Shown: piece after piece, positions 34,767 through 44,769 of the stretch
How positions within the stretch are numbered: position 1 is the stretch's first letter
Layout of the letters: every line of letters starts with the position of its first letter
Source of the DNA: Lamellibrachia satsuma
Taxonomy: Eukaryota > Annelida > Polychaeta > Sabellida > Siboglinidae
DNA length: 64,000 nt
Reading direction: 5' to 3'
NCBI GenBank assembly: GCA_033239005.1
Contig: BSQZ01000040.1
Span: 5,332,599 to 5,396,598, forward strand
Translations under genes and position numbers: made by a program
Notes under the pieces: model-generated
Told to the model about the DNA's origin: nothing
Seen by the model: only the letters and a program-made list of their open reading frames with translations
Database searches by the model: none

Positions 34767-35825
34767 AATGACCCAGCAACTAACTTGGTCTGTTTGCCAT
34801 GTTACATGTTGTTTTGATGCATACCCACTCATGTTTGTTGAGTTGAAGTCAGATATGTTTCCAGTGCTCTTTCTGAGGCTGTTGCTAAACGGTAGAGTCT
34901 TCGTACTGGTTTTTGGCACATCCGTCAAGTATGTGCCTGTGAACAAAAAGTAGATTCAACATTTCTCTTTTAAAATGTTTTTTATTTTGTAGAACTAAGA
35001 CTTGTTGCTTCTTCTTTATCCCTGAAGTCCTGAGTGAGGCGGGAACGCTAGGTTTTTGCTTCCTCTACTTCTTCGTCAGTGATCATGTTTCACTGGCATC
35101 TCCAACTGTCTCCATTAACCGGAATACATTTTGATTAATTACTAACTTTAACACTGTACATTCAATTTATTATAACTTCAAATATCGATCACTAGTGGGA
35201 CTCAATTGGTAGCACCATTAAATAGTCTGCTGTTAACTTCACTTTGTCTTTGGTCCAATGAACCCTGCTGCATAAAATTGCTACCTAACACTTATCACTG
35301 CATGGATGTATATAGTGCAATATCATTTATAGTCTCATCTGCTTCTACAAGGCTGGGACGATGCATAAGCATGATTCATGATATAATCATAACGACATAT
35401 ATAATCATAATGAGATGCTTCTCACGACAGTGTCAGTGTCAGAGATATGATTCATAGATTGATTGGCACTGGCACTGCAGTGAGATCACTACGACATATC
35501 TGTCTGTGTGCAAGTGTGAACAGTTAATTATCTTGTGCATATAATATGGGTATACCAATAATATGCTAAGTGCTGTATGCGTACGGTCGCGTTTGTAGGA
35601 TTATGAATGCACACGCACATGCAGGGGGCGGGGAAGTGCGCGGCGTGTCTAGGCAGAATGCCCTAGACGGTTCAACATGGCAACATCATCAACAAACTAA
35701 AAAATGCAATGCCGGCTTTGCGTCAACAGTGACGGCGCCGAAGCATTCGTTACAACCGCTAACATACCTCCAAAACTCTTGCTCGACTTCGACAGCTTGC
35801 CAAACGTAGAAGACATCCTCGACAT
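20344..35825 (-). CDS. Coiled-coil protein of about 507 residues, 11 exons, apparently complete
   Basis: Minus-strand exons: 35768-35825 (start), 34825-34936, 34173-34274, 33595-33673, 31640-31754, 30866-31050, 27430-27591, 26609-26770, 24729-24887, 22339-22506 and 20344-20565 (stop TAG). The lengths sum to 508 codons and every phase closes. The protein starts MSRMSSTFGKLSKSSKSFG with a Ser/Thr-rich head of about 60 residues. A conserved-looking motif, YIKNLQQQVYFLELEANFL then REQARKASEMQPHL, follows. From there to the C terminus it is continuous Glu/Lys/Gln/Leu heptad coiled coil, ending SPQMTKTLDIS. The last six exons are symmetrical phase 0 and about 53-73 codons each. I do not recognise the family; a centrosomal, ciliary or cytoskeletal scaffold is the usual role of such proteins, but that is inference. 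Introns hold SINEs, LINE fragments and two hAT elements. Confidence 0.8.
20590..20893 (-). mobile_element. LINE copy with internal deletion, intronic
   Basis: Reverse complement of the 12.5-kb LINE. The part near 20693-20893 matches its 13455-13655 segment (the stretch around KKGSRNKSENYRP). This joins directly to the 3' UTR and tail (about 14890-14970) at 20590-20690, so about 1.2 kb is missing between them. Confidence 0.75.
21574..21780 (-). mobile_element. Degraded L2-like LINE 3' fragment
   Basis: Short blocks (gctcagaggtgcagcaaa, tttcagatgattttaaagtg) match the better copy at 36.1-36.4 kb in the same order and orientation. Confidence 0.5.
21800..21990 (+). mobile_element. Remnant of an RTE-like LINE C-terminal region
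   Basis: Reads GRMMDGVRHRRRPKAQWTY then IIKTWMGK, resembling the 'GRRRRGRPxxRWxDxIKxW' ending of RTE-type reverse transcriptases, then runs into stops. Confidence 0.5.
22650..23420 (+). mobile_element. Degraded RTE-like LINE, reverse transcriptase 3' half
   Basis: Interrupted frames keep recognisable blocks in order: a KLYRALVVSITLCGG-like block at about 22983, an ETKCFRRHLLI-like block near 23070, and a TILQGTMEDNRRRL-like block followed by RTSRKNGP near 23190-23265. Many stops and frameshifts. It lies in the intron between coiled-coil exons at 22506 and 24729. Confidence 0.55.
24091..24155. repeat. Perfect 18-bp inverted repeat (hairpin)
   Basis: Left arm attgtaaccatgttatat at 24091-24108 and right arm atataacatggttacaat at 24138-24155, with a 29-base loop. 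Intronic. Confidence 0.85.
24220..24395. repeat. Degenerate tandem repeat, about 4 units of 40-55 bp
   Basis: Repeats of ctccaatttac.tacaatt followed by ctgatatcc.gag and cc. Copies vary in length and sequence. Confidence 0.6.
25022..25345 (-). mobile_element. tRNA-derived SINE, reverse orientation
   Basis: Read on the minus strand: a tRNA-like head (ctagtggttaatgtgttgaa), a B-box-like ggttgtgagttcaag, then the gcttaggcaattt stretch and the ctgcaaatgagtac body. It has a longer 3' part with ggacgggacactagtcc, which the 27.8-kb copy lacks. Confidence 0.6.
27085..27320. repeat. 75-bp tandem repeat, 3 copies
   Basis: Unit runs from gtttactcacacagcc through atggtctcaatctatgaaaa to cattagcacctgccaaaaa. 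Lies between two coiled-coil exons. Confidence 0.85.
27812..28078 (+). mobile_element. tRNA-derived SINE
   Basis: Head ggcggtagcatagcagttag (A box) and gggtttgaatc (B box). Body: tttgacaatttcattcaccc, cactcagttgtataaatgag, gtgttggaatgaacaggt, aagtgtaaagtgctttgaaa and a terminal gctgtatcagattttttt. It is the fullest copy of this SINE in the window. Confidence 0.8.
28455..29432. mobile_element. Nested inverted-repeat element inside the hAT
   Basis: Exact 17-bp ends agtagggtaacctgggg (28455-28471) and ccccaggttaccctact (29416-29432) are inverted. The inner GGGTAACC ends are each preceded or followed by TA, compatible with a TA target. The core (28741-29380) recurs at 15.8-16.4 kb. No transposase is seen. 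The superfamily is uncertain. Confidence 0.65.
29864..29955. repeat. (TA)n microsatellite
   Basis: Pure TA run inside the hAT element. Confidence 0.95.
30109..30153. repeat. (GTGC)n microsatellite
   Basis: About eleven GTGC units inside the hAT element, read as repeated Ala-Cys-Val-Arg in spurious ORFs. Confidence 0.9.
31060..31360 (-). mobile_element. tRNA-derived SINE, reverse orientation
   Basis: On the minus strand: head with gtggcgcagtggttagaaca (A box) and a B-box-like cctggttcaaatcc, then gctttagcaattttgttcac, cagttcactcagctgtataa, and gtgttttgaacagtctgggt at its 3' end. It begins right after the donor side of the coiled-coil exon at 31050. Confidence 0.75.
32337..33350 (-). mobile_element. 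tRNA-derived SINE split by a hAT-like insertion
   Basis: The SINE 3' part is at 32337-32485 (minus strand aagtgtaaagtgctttcagc) and its head at 33242-33350 (minus strand cagattggttagaacaccgg, then gggtttgaatt). The two parts abut the ends of the 32486-33241 element. Confidence 0.75.
32486..33241. mobile_element. hAT-like non-autonomous element inserted in a SINE
   Basis: Ends CAGGGTTG and CAACCCTG are inverted. Subterminal runs rich in ttttttgat/gatttaaatca match a widespread non-autonomous hAT type. Flanking 8-mers ccaccgtc and ccatcatt are only partly alike, so a decayed target duplication is possible. No transposase. Confidence 0.7.
34674..34765. repeat. (TA)n microsatellite
   Basis: Pure TA run in the intron between coiled-coil exons 2 and 3. 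Confidence 0.95.
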
Positions 35826-36046
35826 TTGTAATCGGTCTTCTATTACGTCGATTTAGTCCAGGCCTAGATCGCACGAAGGTTGACAGCTGTATCGAAGGAA
35901 GCCACGATCTCGTCGAGTTTCTCGCAACCGCTGCGCCACCTTCCGGGACAAGGTGTGCAAAGCAATAGCTTAGATTAGCCAGGCTCCGCGATGGGGCGCC
36001 ACTGTTTGTCGTTCTCGCAAATCCTGGAATAGACTAATATTAGTAA

Positions 36047-36600
36047 TAATAATAATAATAATAATTGACTTCTATGGCGCCTATATCCTCAGGAACCTGA
36101 GCTCAGAGGCGCAACAAAACAGGGACGCGCAAAAGTCAGTATCAGAACGAGGGACAACCGAACATTTATGGTGGGAATGCAATTTGGAATAGATGTCTTC
36201 AGTTTTTTTCGGAAAATAGCAATAGTTTCAGATGTTTTCAAAGTGATAGGGAGTTCATTCCAGACCCTAGGCGCAGCGACAGAGAAAGCACGTTTACCCA
36301 AGTTAAGTTTTGTTTTAGGTACAATAAGTTGTTGTGAAGTTGATGATCTTAGCTGCCTAGGGATATTTGAAAGATGCAGGAGACTAGCCAAGTAGGATAT
36401 GGTTGTTGTGTAGATAGAGCACGATATGCAAGAGTGGACAGCTTAAAATTAATTCGATAAGAAACTGGAAGCCAGTGTAACTGTTTAAGTAGTGGTATAG
36501 TGACGGTGAAAACCGAGGCGCCCTGAGAACCACACGTGCCAGACAATTTTGTACTCGTTGGAGTACAGAATCGGATGCTACCTTTCATTTCTACCCATAT
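36047..36600 (-). mobile_element. L2-like LINE 3' end
   Basis: The minus strand reads a LINE reverse-transcriptase C terminus (VPKTKLNLGKRAFSVAAPRV, then WNELPITLKTSETIAIFRKK), then a short UTR (gctcaggttcctgaggatat) and an (ATT)n tail at 36047-36065. Upstream it continues with HWLPVSYRINFKL, also typical of these ORFs. 5'-truncated. A second copy is at 46.2 kb. Confidence 0.8.
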
Positions 36601-36989
36601 CCGGATGTTTGCCCAAATTTCGGTAACCGATCAAACTGATCATCATATTAAGTCAGCACTTTTTTTAAATATTTTTTTCATAGGCGTATATAATGCGTTC
36701 TGACCATTGGTTATAGTATAGGTATATAAAAAAATCAGATCGATCAGATGATTATTTAATTGGTTCCACAGGATACAGTGTCCTAAGAAGTTTATAACAC
36801 TTTTGGAATTTTGTTGATATCTTCATTATTTCCGAAGTTATTCCACTTTTTGATCTCAGAAAATTAGCATTGATGCCTATACAATTTGGTTCCATTTCTT
36901 GTTACCCAAACGCTGAGGACTGCATTTTATTGATATGAAAATAGCAATACTTTTTGATGTATTGAACATACTGACGTGAAATAAAAAGT

Positions 36990-37260
36990 TATGTGACCCA
37001 CAAACGAATGTTCATAATATTTGACCTTGACATGACGTAATTAGTTGACCTACATTTGATATTTGACCTATTTACTGGGAATAAGGGCATTATTTGGTTG
37101 TAATTAAATAGTAAATGGGCTTACTAAACTGTTAGGGGTTGGAAATTGTCAATGTATCGACTTCAGTGTTTTGTAACCAGGTAAATATATATTTTATTAA
37201 CCTAATTAATTGACCTACATTTCACAACAGACCTATTTACATGTATTTAAAGCGATTCTT
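36990..37260. repeat. Left flank: about 165-bp repeats, 2 units
   Basis: Two copies of a block containing taattagttgacctacattt and gacctattta, at about 37040 and 37205, separated by about 163 bp. The same block occurs in the same orientation at 42.2-42.6 kb. Confidence 0.7.
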
Positions 37261-37517
37261 TGTGAGCTAACATGCATTTGAGATGTACTGTATCAAAACA
37301 TGATCAGTTCCCATAAGTACGTTCTCTCCCACTTATTTCTTGCATTTTATGCATAATTTGGGTGTTATATGCGCAAAAAATGCTGACAAATAATTGTGTT
37401 TACATGAAGCATTTTGAGCTTGCTGCCATGTGGATGATTAATTATGCAGCCCGAGTATAAATATGCACGCATGCTCAGTGAAGCACACAGGGAATGCTGA
37501 CGTCACACACAGTCAAC

Positions 37518-38742
37518 ATGTCAGGCTCCGAGGTGAGTTTATTCAAGCAATGGCTTTTTAAATCAGCAATTCGTAGACACATATGTATTGACAGCTACTT
37601 TTATCGATGCAGGAAGCTTATGCATTGTTTATTTATCCTGCTTTCTAATGCGGTTCGCTGGACAACTTTTCGATTAAGTATAATTATAACGTCCGCCGCG
37701 TCTACCGTCTGCTCGCGCGGCGGCGGCGGCGGCGGTAGCGGTCGGTGCCAGCTGGGTCTGTGACTGTGTGTCTAGGCAAGGCAAGGGTATCGCCTTTCCA
37801 GTTAATAAAACTAAATTGCACAATATTTGGCATGCACTAAACGAAACTGCACACCTAAAATATCAGAATGTGCAACCGTAGCCAGAGCTTTAACCTGGTC
37901 CTTGATGTTGCCCAAATCTGGGACTTGGGGTATATTTCGCGCCGTTGTTGGAATGTGACGGATGTGCAGAAGGGGTGGTCGCCCAAGACAGGTTTTACTA
38001 GACCAGCAATTTTTAGATATATGGTAGTCAATGCACTGGGCTTGATGTGGTTCAGAATACCACAGGAAATGTCATTTATAACTAAGCCTTTTTGTGTATG
38101 TATTTCCCATTTTTTTCTTGACCCCAAAACTGGTTCACCAAGACCATAACATTACTTGAATTACCATTGCAGGTAACAAAATTTACTTTAAATATACTAA
38201 GAATTTTTACATATATATTTCAGAATGTTGTACAGAACATACCCGAGAACCAACTGCGAGAAGTTGTAGCAAAAACTGCATTGAGGCATCCATCATTCTG
38301 GTATGACGTCCAAGCCATTATGACCAATGGAGACGTTAATTTAATCCCCTAACAGGGGTACCACCCGTCATCTGGGAATGCACCAGAATGGTGCATCTGT
38401 CAAAACTCTGTGGAGATGCCAACAGCTGCTGGGAGAAAATGTTGTAAAAAGGCGCCATCCAAGTGTTTGGCTCTAGACCATCATTGGTATTTTCTTCTAA
38501 ACCCTTTCAACATTGCACTACATGATGGTTTCAGAAATGACATTCCGGCAGAACAGGAAGAGGCTAACAAAAACAAATCTCTCCGTCATGGGTCGTACCG
38601 CATGTTCATCATGTGGGTACACAAAAAATTATCAGCAGGTGATCGTAGGGTGATTCCATCCTGCTGTGTGTGGAAGATTAGGAATGAATTCCCTGATGAA
38701 TTTGGGCAATACACCGGTTTCAAACCAAGCAAATTTGGCTAA
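37518..38742 (+). pseudogene. P2X7 ballast-domain (P2RX7_C-like) protein, interrupted by one stop
   Basis: Exon 1 is 37518-37532 (MSGSE, donor GTGAGT). Exon 2 is 38224-38742 after acceptor tatatatttcag, in matching phase. It reads NVVQNIPENQLREVVAK and continues to a TAA at 38350-38352, beyond which the same frame goes on: APEWCICQNSVEMPT, KCCKKAPSKCL, LRHGSYRMFIMWVH, RRVIPSCCVWKIRNEFPDEF and GQYTGFKPSKFG, stop. These are the landmarks of the Zn-binding ballast domain at the P2X7 receptor C terminus, which also occurs as stand-alone proteins in invertebrates. The usual third Cys after WCxC is Ser here. There is no channel domain. The TAA before CAG could be a CAA-to-TAA change. Role unknown. 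Confidence 0.75.
37717..37737. repeat. (GGC)n tract
   Basis: Short GC-rich ggcggcggcggcggcggt run in the first intron of the P2X7-like gene, unusual in this AT-rich setting. Confidence 0.8.
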
Positions 38743-38857
38743 TTAATTTAGGTAAATTCACAGTTGTTTTATAATCAATCTAAATTTGATGTCTCTTTTT
38801 GGACGCCTTTTAATCTACATTTCTTGTTTTTGTTATCATGTTACAACTTAAGTCCAT

Positions 38858-40664
38858 TCACAGTACATCAGTGAAAAGGGAACGCTGCTTTTGCACTATC
38901 TCAGAAGTTGATGGTACAGGAACAGGTCCTGTATTCATAATGTTTGATGCGATGTTCCTCGGATCATGTTCGCCACGTTCTGCTCTCCTGTACAATGATT
39001 GCTCATCATCCAAACGCATATTCACAATTCTTTCAACAATTTCCGGTACATATTTGTAGGTTTTCTTCTCCTTTTTCCGACATGCTGACCAGTTCTTGTT
39101 TTCTTTGTGACACATCCTCTGGTACCTGATAGAAGGAAGCAAATGATGTAATCAGATGATTTTCTGTTTTTGTACCAAATCATTTAATTTGTTATCATCA
39201 AAACAAAGTAGTTACTCTGTTTTGTTCTTATTTTGGTGGCATCACAAAATAAATATTTTTTTAGATGAGTTAGTTATTCTGGTCTGTTGCAAGAATTTCA
39301 GCTTTTTGACATATCTGTAAGCCAGAAATAACTCTTGTACTGTTTGGAGCGATGAACACTGCAATAAACATGAGTGTATGATGCTAAATTTGTATTTACT
39401 TACATTGGCTGCCCATCTTTCTTCTTAGCAGCATATGGCCTGTCCATGTGTCTGTTGTGATCTATCATTGCTAGATAATTTCTGGCACGATATGATGGAT
39501 ATCTGAAAAATAGCATTACAAGTGAACTAAGAGTAGAAAGTAACTAGAAAATATATTTTCTGTTAGCCACGTTTCAACATTAAATCATTTTTCTCCACTT
39601 CTTTCAACAACTTCTGAGTACATGTTGGATTCCAGACACATGTATCAGAAACAAAAGATATTGATGTAAAAAATTAAAAAATATTAAATCAATTTTAGCC
39701 GACCCTCTGTTGTTATTTGTTAAAGGGAATAACAACGATTGCTTGAAATAATATATTACATCTTGTAGCATAGTCCAGTTTCCACAACAGCAAAAAATTC
39801 GTTATAATTTTTCATAATGTACATATGATATTCAACTTTGTGTACACACAAAAAAGCTTTTTAGTTAGTGCCTTGTTTTTCCTTTTAAGAAACAATACAC
39901 TGCTAGTTGATATTTCATTTCGAATGAAAAAGTATTTCAGTTGAATGTTACAGCACAAAAATACATGCAGGGTATGTTGCTTCTGTGAGTATAAAAATAC
40001 CTGAATGCGTATCGTTTGCTGGCATACATCAAAATGACGCTATTGAAATTCTCCAAGCTCCCAGTTCTCCTGTGAAAGAATGGAAAACATTTTGTATGTT
40101 ATCAATTTGTAATTTTTATTCAGCATTTGGTCACAATCTACAAAAACAACTTATGCATGGCTATTAAATAAAAAATACCCCAATTTACATCATAAAAAAA
40201 TAATCTGTCAACCACTTTTCTAATATTTTTATGGTTTTCATTCAGTTAAACCGTTGCAATGACGACACATAGAAACATGTTTATAACATTTGTAAAAACT
40301 TTTCAATTTGATATGTTGGCAGATTTATTTTTATGGTTATGTCAAAAGAAAAAATATCAAATAATCTATGAATAGAATAACTTTATAAAAAAATATTGTT
40401 TGTATTACATATATGATGTGTTAGTGACAATGTGAAATATTCCTACAGGAACATCACATCAAACATTTTGAACATAGGGCTTAATATGATAGTACAATTT
40501 ACGAGTCAGTTATACTGTTATTGATAAACAAAGCTTGGTGTCTGCTGTTTATATCAATCATGTATAAGGTGAAATAAGCATGTTGCGAGGCAAAACACAC
40601 ACACAAACAAACTAAAATAATAAAATAAAAACAAACATCATGGCTATAGATCTAATATCTACAA

Positions 40665-40732
<68 letters not shown>

Positions 40733-41874
40733 CTAAAATCAAACATCATGGCTATATACCCAACAAAAAAGACAAAACACCTGACTACTTACTCATCATC
40801 AATATCCGAGAACTGTGCTCCAAACTCATATTCACTGACATCACTCTGACTAGCTTCACTCTCACAGCACCCTCCTGCAACTGCTTCTTCAGCAAAGCAA
40901 CTCAATCCTCCACTGGCCATGATGGGTGATGATGCAAATGATGGGCTGAAATATGAAAATTAGTCATCCACATTACTGAACAACTCCCTCAATGTTGCTA
41001 TGCTATTTGTCAGAAACTTCTTACATTATAAATAAAATGTACAAAACAGTTTACATGCACCACAATGTTATCATATTGTACATGTACATAAATTATTACA
41101 AAATGGGTTAATTACTAATAACATGGAACCCTGTGAAATCAACAGCCAACCACATTTTTACCTGATTAAAACAAATAAAATCCAAGTTTAAGTTGATTCT
41201 GCCTCAGCTAGTATGAAAAAACTTTCTAATAATTCTACTCTATAGACCGTGAAAAAATGTATTTACATACCTTTTTGGTGTTTTAGCCGGTGTGCTGCAG
41301 TGCCCGTTTAGATGATGGTTGCAGGTTGGCATTATCATGCTGGGGCTGATTACCTTTGAATTTCTTATATCTGAAATAAATTAATGTTATATTTAAAACT
41401 GTCTCTAATAGATTTTTTCGTTCATCTCATTTCAAATTCCCTTCTGCGAAATGTTCTGCACTGTCAGCGTGTCACCGTGGGTGTGGACCGATGGATGAGG
41501 AGACACGGACCGATTCGTAATAAATTAACTATACAATAGTTATCACTGTACCAGTCAACAGGTATCACGTCTGACATCATTTGTCACAACTATACTAACA
41601 TTTTAAAAATATTTATTAACCAAAATATGTCGACTGAAGATAACCACACTCACTTGTCAAAGTTGTCCAACAACAACAACGCGACGGCTTCGTGGGTGGA
41701 AAGCTGGTGCACTTCTTTTAATTCCATCCATCTATCATGGGCTGCCGTTATGTTTACTCTCCGTTTATTCCACATATTGTCCCTTTCTCTTTTCCTTCTT
41801 TTCTTTGCCGATTCCGTTGCATAAACAGCAGCTGGCCCACGTTTTCTTTTAACAAATTCACTGGCCTCGGCCAT
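38858..41874 (-). CDS. Multi-exon protein of unknown family, convergent with the P2X7-like gene
   Basis: Minus-strand exons 41654-41874, 41271-41370, 40793-40945, 40001-40069, 39404-39502 and 38858-39125 (stop TGA). Exons 3-6 join in phase and read, from a Met at 40920, MASGGLSCFAEEAVAG, an acidic stretch ending AQFSDIDDE, RTGSLENFNSVILMYASKRY, YPSYRARNYLAMIDHNRHMD, TYKYVPEIVERIV and a C terminus QKQRSLFTDVL, 187 residues. Exon 1 reads MAEASEFVKRKRGPAAVY and a basic KKRRKRERDNMWNKRR, likely nuclear. Joining exon 1 to exon 3 through exon 2 fails by one base and gives a TAA, so either the protein starts in exon 3 or exon 2 carries a frameshift. The basic plus 'RARNYLxxIDHN' layout reminds me of multicopy invertebrate proteins linked to mobile DNA, but I cannot name the family. 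Confidence 0.55.
40662..40733. repeat. (ACGC)n microsatellite
   Basis: About eighteen ACGC units in an intron of the minus-strand gene. Confidence 0.95.
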
Positions 41875-42039
41875 GATTCACTAAGTTGTCGGTAGCCAAT
41901 ACAAACACACACATGTTGATGACGTGGTACACGTTTTTCTTGCCCCATAAACACAGCGGAGCTAACCGAAGTCTGACGGACGGTACCGAATATTCATGAG
42001 CATGCCTTATATGGATCATGAATGCTGGCGCGAAGTAGA

Positions 42040-42059
42040 AACTCCGCGTACGCGGAGTT
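42040..42059. repeat. Perfect 20-bp palindrome
   Basis: aactccgcgtacgcggagtt equals its own reverse complement. It lies about 165 bp upstream of the first ATG of the minus-strand gene (41874), in a GC-richer patch that may be its promoter. A dimeric DNA-binding protein site is possible. Confidence 0.8.
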
Positions 42060-42189
42060 ATTATATCGATATATTGTCACGGTCATTAGTGATCAATAAT
42101 AAAAAATTCTAATAAAGTAAATGCATAGAATTGCATAAATTAGTTATGTTAACAGTGTTAATGAATAATTGTGTACATTATAAATAGAT

Positions 42190-42680
42190 GAAAATTTCCA
42201 AAGAATTGCTTTAACAGTTATTTTTATATTTGACCTATATTAGTGGATTAATAGGATAATTTAGCCATTGTTAAACAGATAATGGGTGTATTTAACTTTT
42301 GATGTATAGAAATTGTCAATGTATCAAGTTGAATACTACGTGACCTTGTAATTACTAATTTTTGCATACCTAATTAGTTGACCTACATTTCACATTTGAC
42401 CTATTTATAGAGACTAAAAGCATGATATGGCAGTAATTCATTTATAAATGGGTCTATTAAACTTGTGGTGACGAAAATGTTCAATATATCTATTTCAGTA
42501 GCATGTAACCAGGTGAATTACAATTTTTATGACGTAATTAAATAATCTACGTGTCACATTTGACCTATTTACAGTATTAATGTTGCCATTGTTAAATAGG
42601 TTTGCTAAATTTTTGGGGTTAAAATTAATCACTATATCAGCTTAAATATTACGTGATATTCCTTGCTAATGTTGTAATTA
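42190..42680. repeat. Right flank: about 165-bp repeats, 3 units
   Basis: Blocks with tttgacctatattag, tttgacctatttatag and tttgacctatttacag near 42228, 42397 and 42560, each followed by similar taaatgggt/attgtcaatgtatc stretches. Same orientation as the left flank. Confidence 0.7.
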
Positions 42681-42879
42681 ATAGGGAAATGGGAATGATA
42701 ATTGTCAAATAATTACTTTAATGCTGTGACCTTTTAATTATCTATTTTTGACATGAGTTTGGAATGCGTTTTGAGTATGTGAAGAAATAACATTTTAAAA
42801 CTGGTGTGAGAAATTCCATGTTTAATTTTATAACATATTCCAAGAGTGCAGCAACACTCATAGTTTCATAAAAAGGCAA

Positions 42880-43150
42880 TGTCCAAAAGTCTCTCTATGA
42901 AGGTGCACTGTAGAAATGTTCGTAATGTTATGAGCAGTAATGAGCACAAATTGCTGCAAGCATCTGTGCTGGTGCACTATAGAAATGGTCATAATTTCAT
43001 GAAAGGTAATGTGTACATATCCAGTAGAAATGTTCGTAATTTCATGAGCCGCATTGTGTACAAATCCATGCAAGCGTCTGTGCTGGTGCACTGTAGTAAT
43101 GTTCGTAATTTTATGAGATGTAATGTGTACAAATCCATGCAAGCATCTGT
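42880..43150. repeat. About 75-bp imperfect tandem repeat, 3-4 copies
   Basis: Repeated gtagaaatgttcgtaat, tcatgag, aatgtgtacaaatcc, atgcaagcatctgtgctggt blocks with indels. Overlapping ORFs on both strands are repeat artefacts. Confidence 0.8.
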
Positions 43151-43199
43151 CGTACGACGCAAGAAATTGTGCCCAACTATAGCAAACTTCAGCTTGGGA

Positions 43200-44480
43200 G
43201 GTTCCATACTGAAAATAAAATAAATCTAATAATAGATTTCTGCATATTCATCCAATCTATTCTCAGTAGAACTTCACCACACTGTTCTTAGTGCACACAA
43301 CATCAACATTACTTCACTGTTGCGATTCACAACAGAAACCACGTGTTGATACAAACTCATCCTTAGTTGTGAATTGCAAATCACATGCCGGTGTAGAACT
43401 TACAGAAACAGTTGGGCGATGGTCAGGTTTAGAACTAACAGTTGTACTAAGGTTAGACATGGTGTACAAAATAAAACGACCACTGCTTAAATTAAATGTG
43501 GAACTGTGTCAGAATAAGTATTTGTATGTGAATATGCAAGAAGTTTGTGTGATACTGCGATGCCGTTACAATTATTACGTTATTTTCAAATAAAGTTCAA
43601 TTACTTACTTTCCAAAACATACAATGTCAATGTAATTATGTAAACAATCATAAAAAACTTAATTACAGCTATATTTAAATTATATTGATGGTAAATCTTG
43701 CTCAAAAAAATTCAACCACAAAATGACAATTACTTCCAAAAGTATTTCAATATTAACTGCCTAACGGAACCGATGCTCGGCTACGCAACAACGTCAAATT
43801 ATATAACCAAGTTAGTATAAAAAGTATGCCACAAAAACTAAAATGCCACCAGAAAAACCTAGTAAATCGTCATTTCTGACATAAAATGAGTAAATTCTGA
43901 TGCACAAAGAACAATATATGAAATAGAGATTGCTTGGATTACGATTCTTCGAAAAAGATTTCATATTCGATTATTGCAGATGATGCCATGAGTCATGACG
44001 ATGTCAAATCATCTTGCAGTAATTTACCTTTCGTAATTTTTAACATAAAAATATTGACGCATAGCCATAGACCATAGACAACAATAATACATTTATAATA
44101 AATTTTTCTGAAAAACAGCAGATGTCCACTGCAATAATATGCACATAATTTTAAAGCTAAGTAATTATTGTACTGTTCTTTTTTATTCATATAAAATTCT
44201 TCTTTCTATTATATCTACTTTTTAACAAATATTCGCAAAACAAAACTTACTCACCTTCGTACAGTCACAAAAGCGTAGGAATGAAAAATGTCCCGCGACC
44301 ATAATGTAAAGAAGACATTCATTGATCAATATGAAGGTAAACAAACTCAGCCACGTCATTTGCATACCGAGTATTTTGGCTTTACCCGCGACCATGTGAG
44401 CGTCACACCTTCGTACCAAATATGGGACACATAAAACGACGCTATTTTTGTCGACAACAAAAAGTGAAGCCATCTAGCGG
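43200..44480. other. No gene recognised
   Basis: AT-rich sequence with only short ORFs on both strands (for example 43291-43593). I see no family match and no convincing splice pairs. Confidence 0.4.
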
Positions 44481-44490
44481 AACTTGACAT

Positions 44491-44652
44491 ACCTACCACT
44501 GCCACCGCTTCTACTACTAGTTCTGCCTTCTGGGGGTAGTGGGGCAATTCCACGTTGGGTCTGTTCAGTTTTGGTACAACGGTACATCGTACGGATTGAC
44601 TAACCGGACTCTTTGTTCGTCCACCATCCACTGTTACCAGGAATCCTTTCAT
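44491..44652 (-). CDS. Possible first coding exon of an unknown gene
   Basis: The minus strand reads MKGFLVTVDGGRTKSPVSQS and on to AELVVEAVAVV, then a good donor (GTATGT). Composition is protein-like, but no following exon could be assigned. May be chance. Confidence 0.25.
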
Positions 44653-44769
44653 TATGTCAGGTCACACCATCACACGTTAGGTTTTTGTTGTTGATTTTTT
44701 TTGTATCTAGTAATGCCGAGCATAACACATTAATTAAAGCACATCAAAGTACACTTATTTCCAATGTGG

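Noticed and set aside
36089..36391. Host gene encoding a 100-residue protein
   Set aside because: It is the C terminus of an L2-like LINE reverse transcriptase, with a second copy at 46.2 kb.
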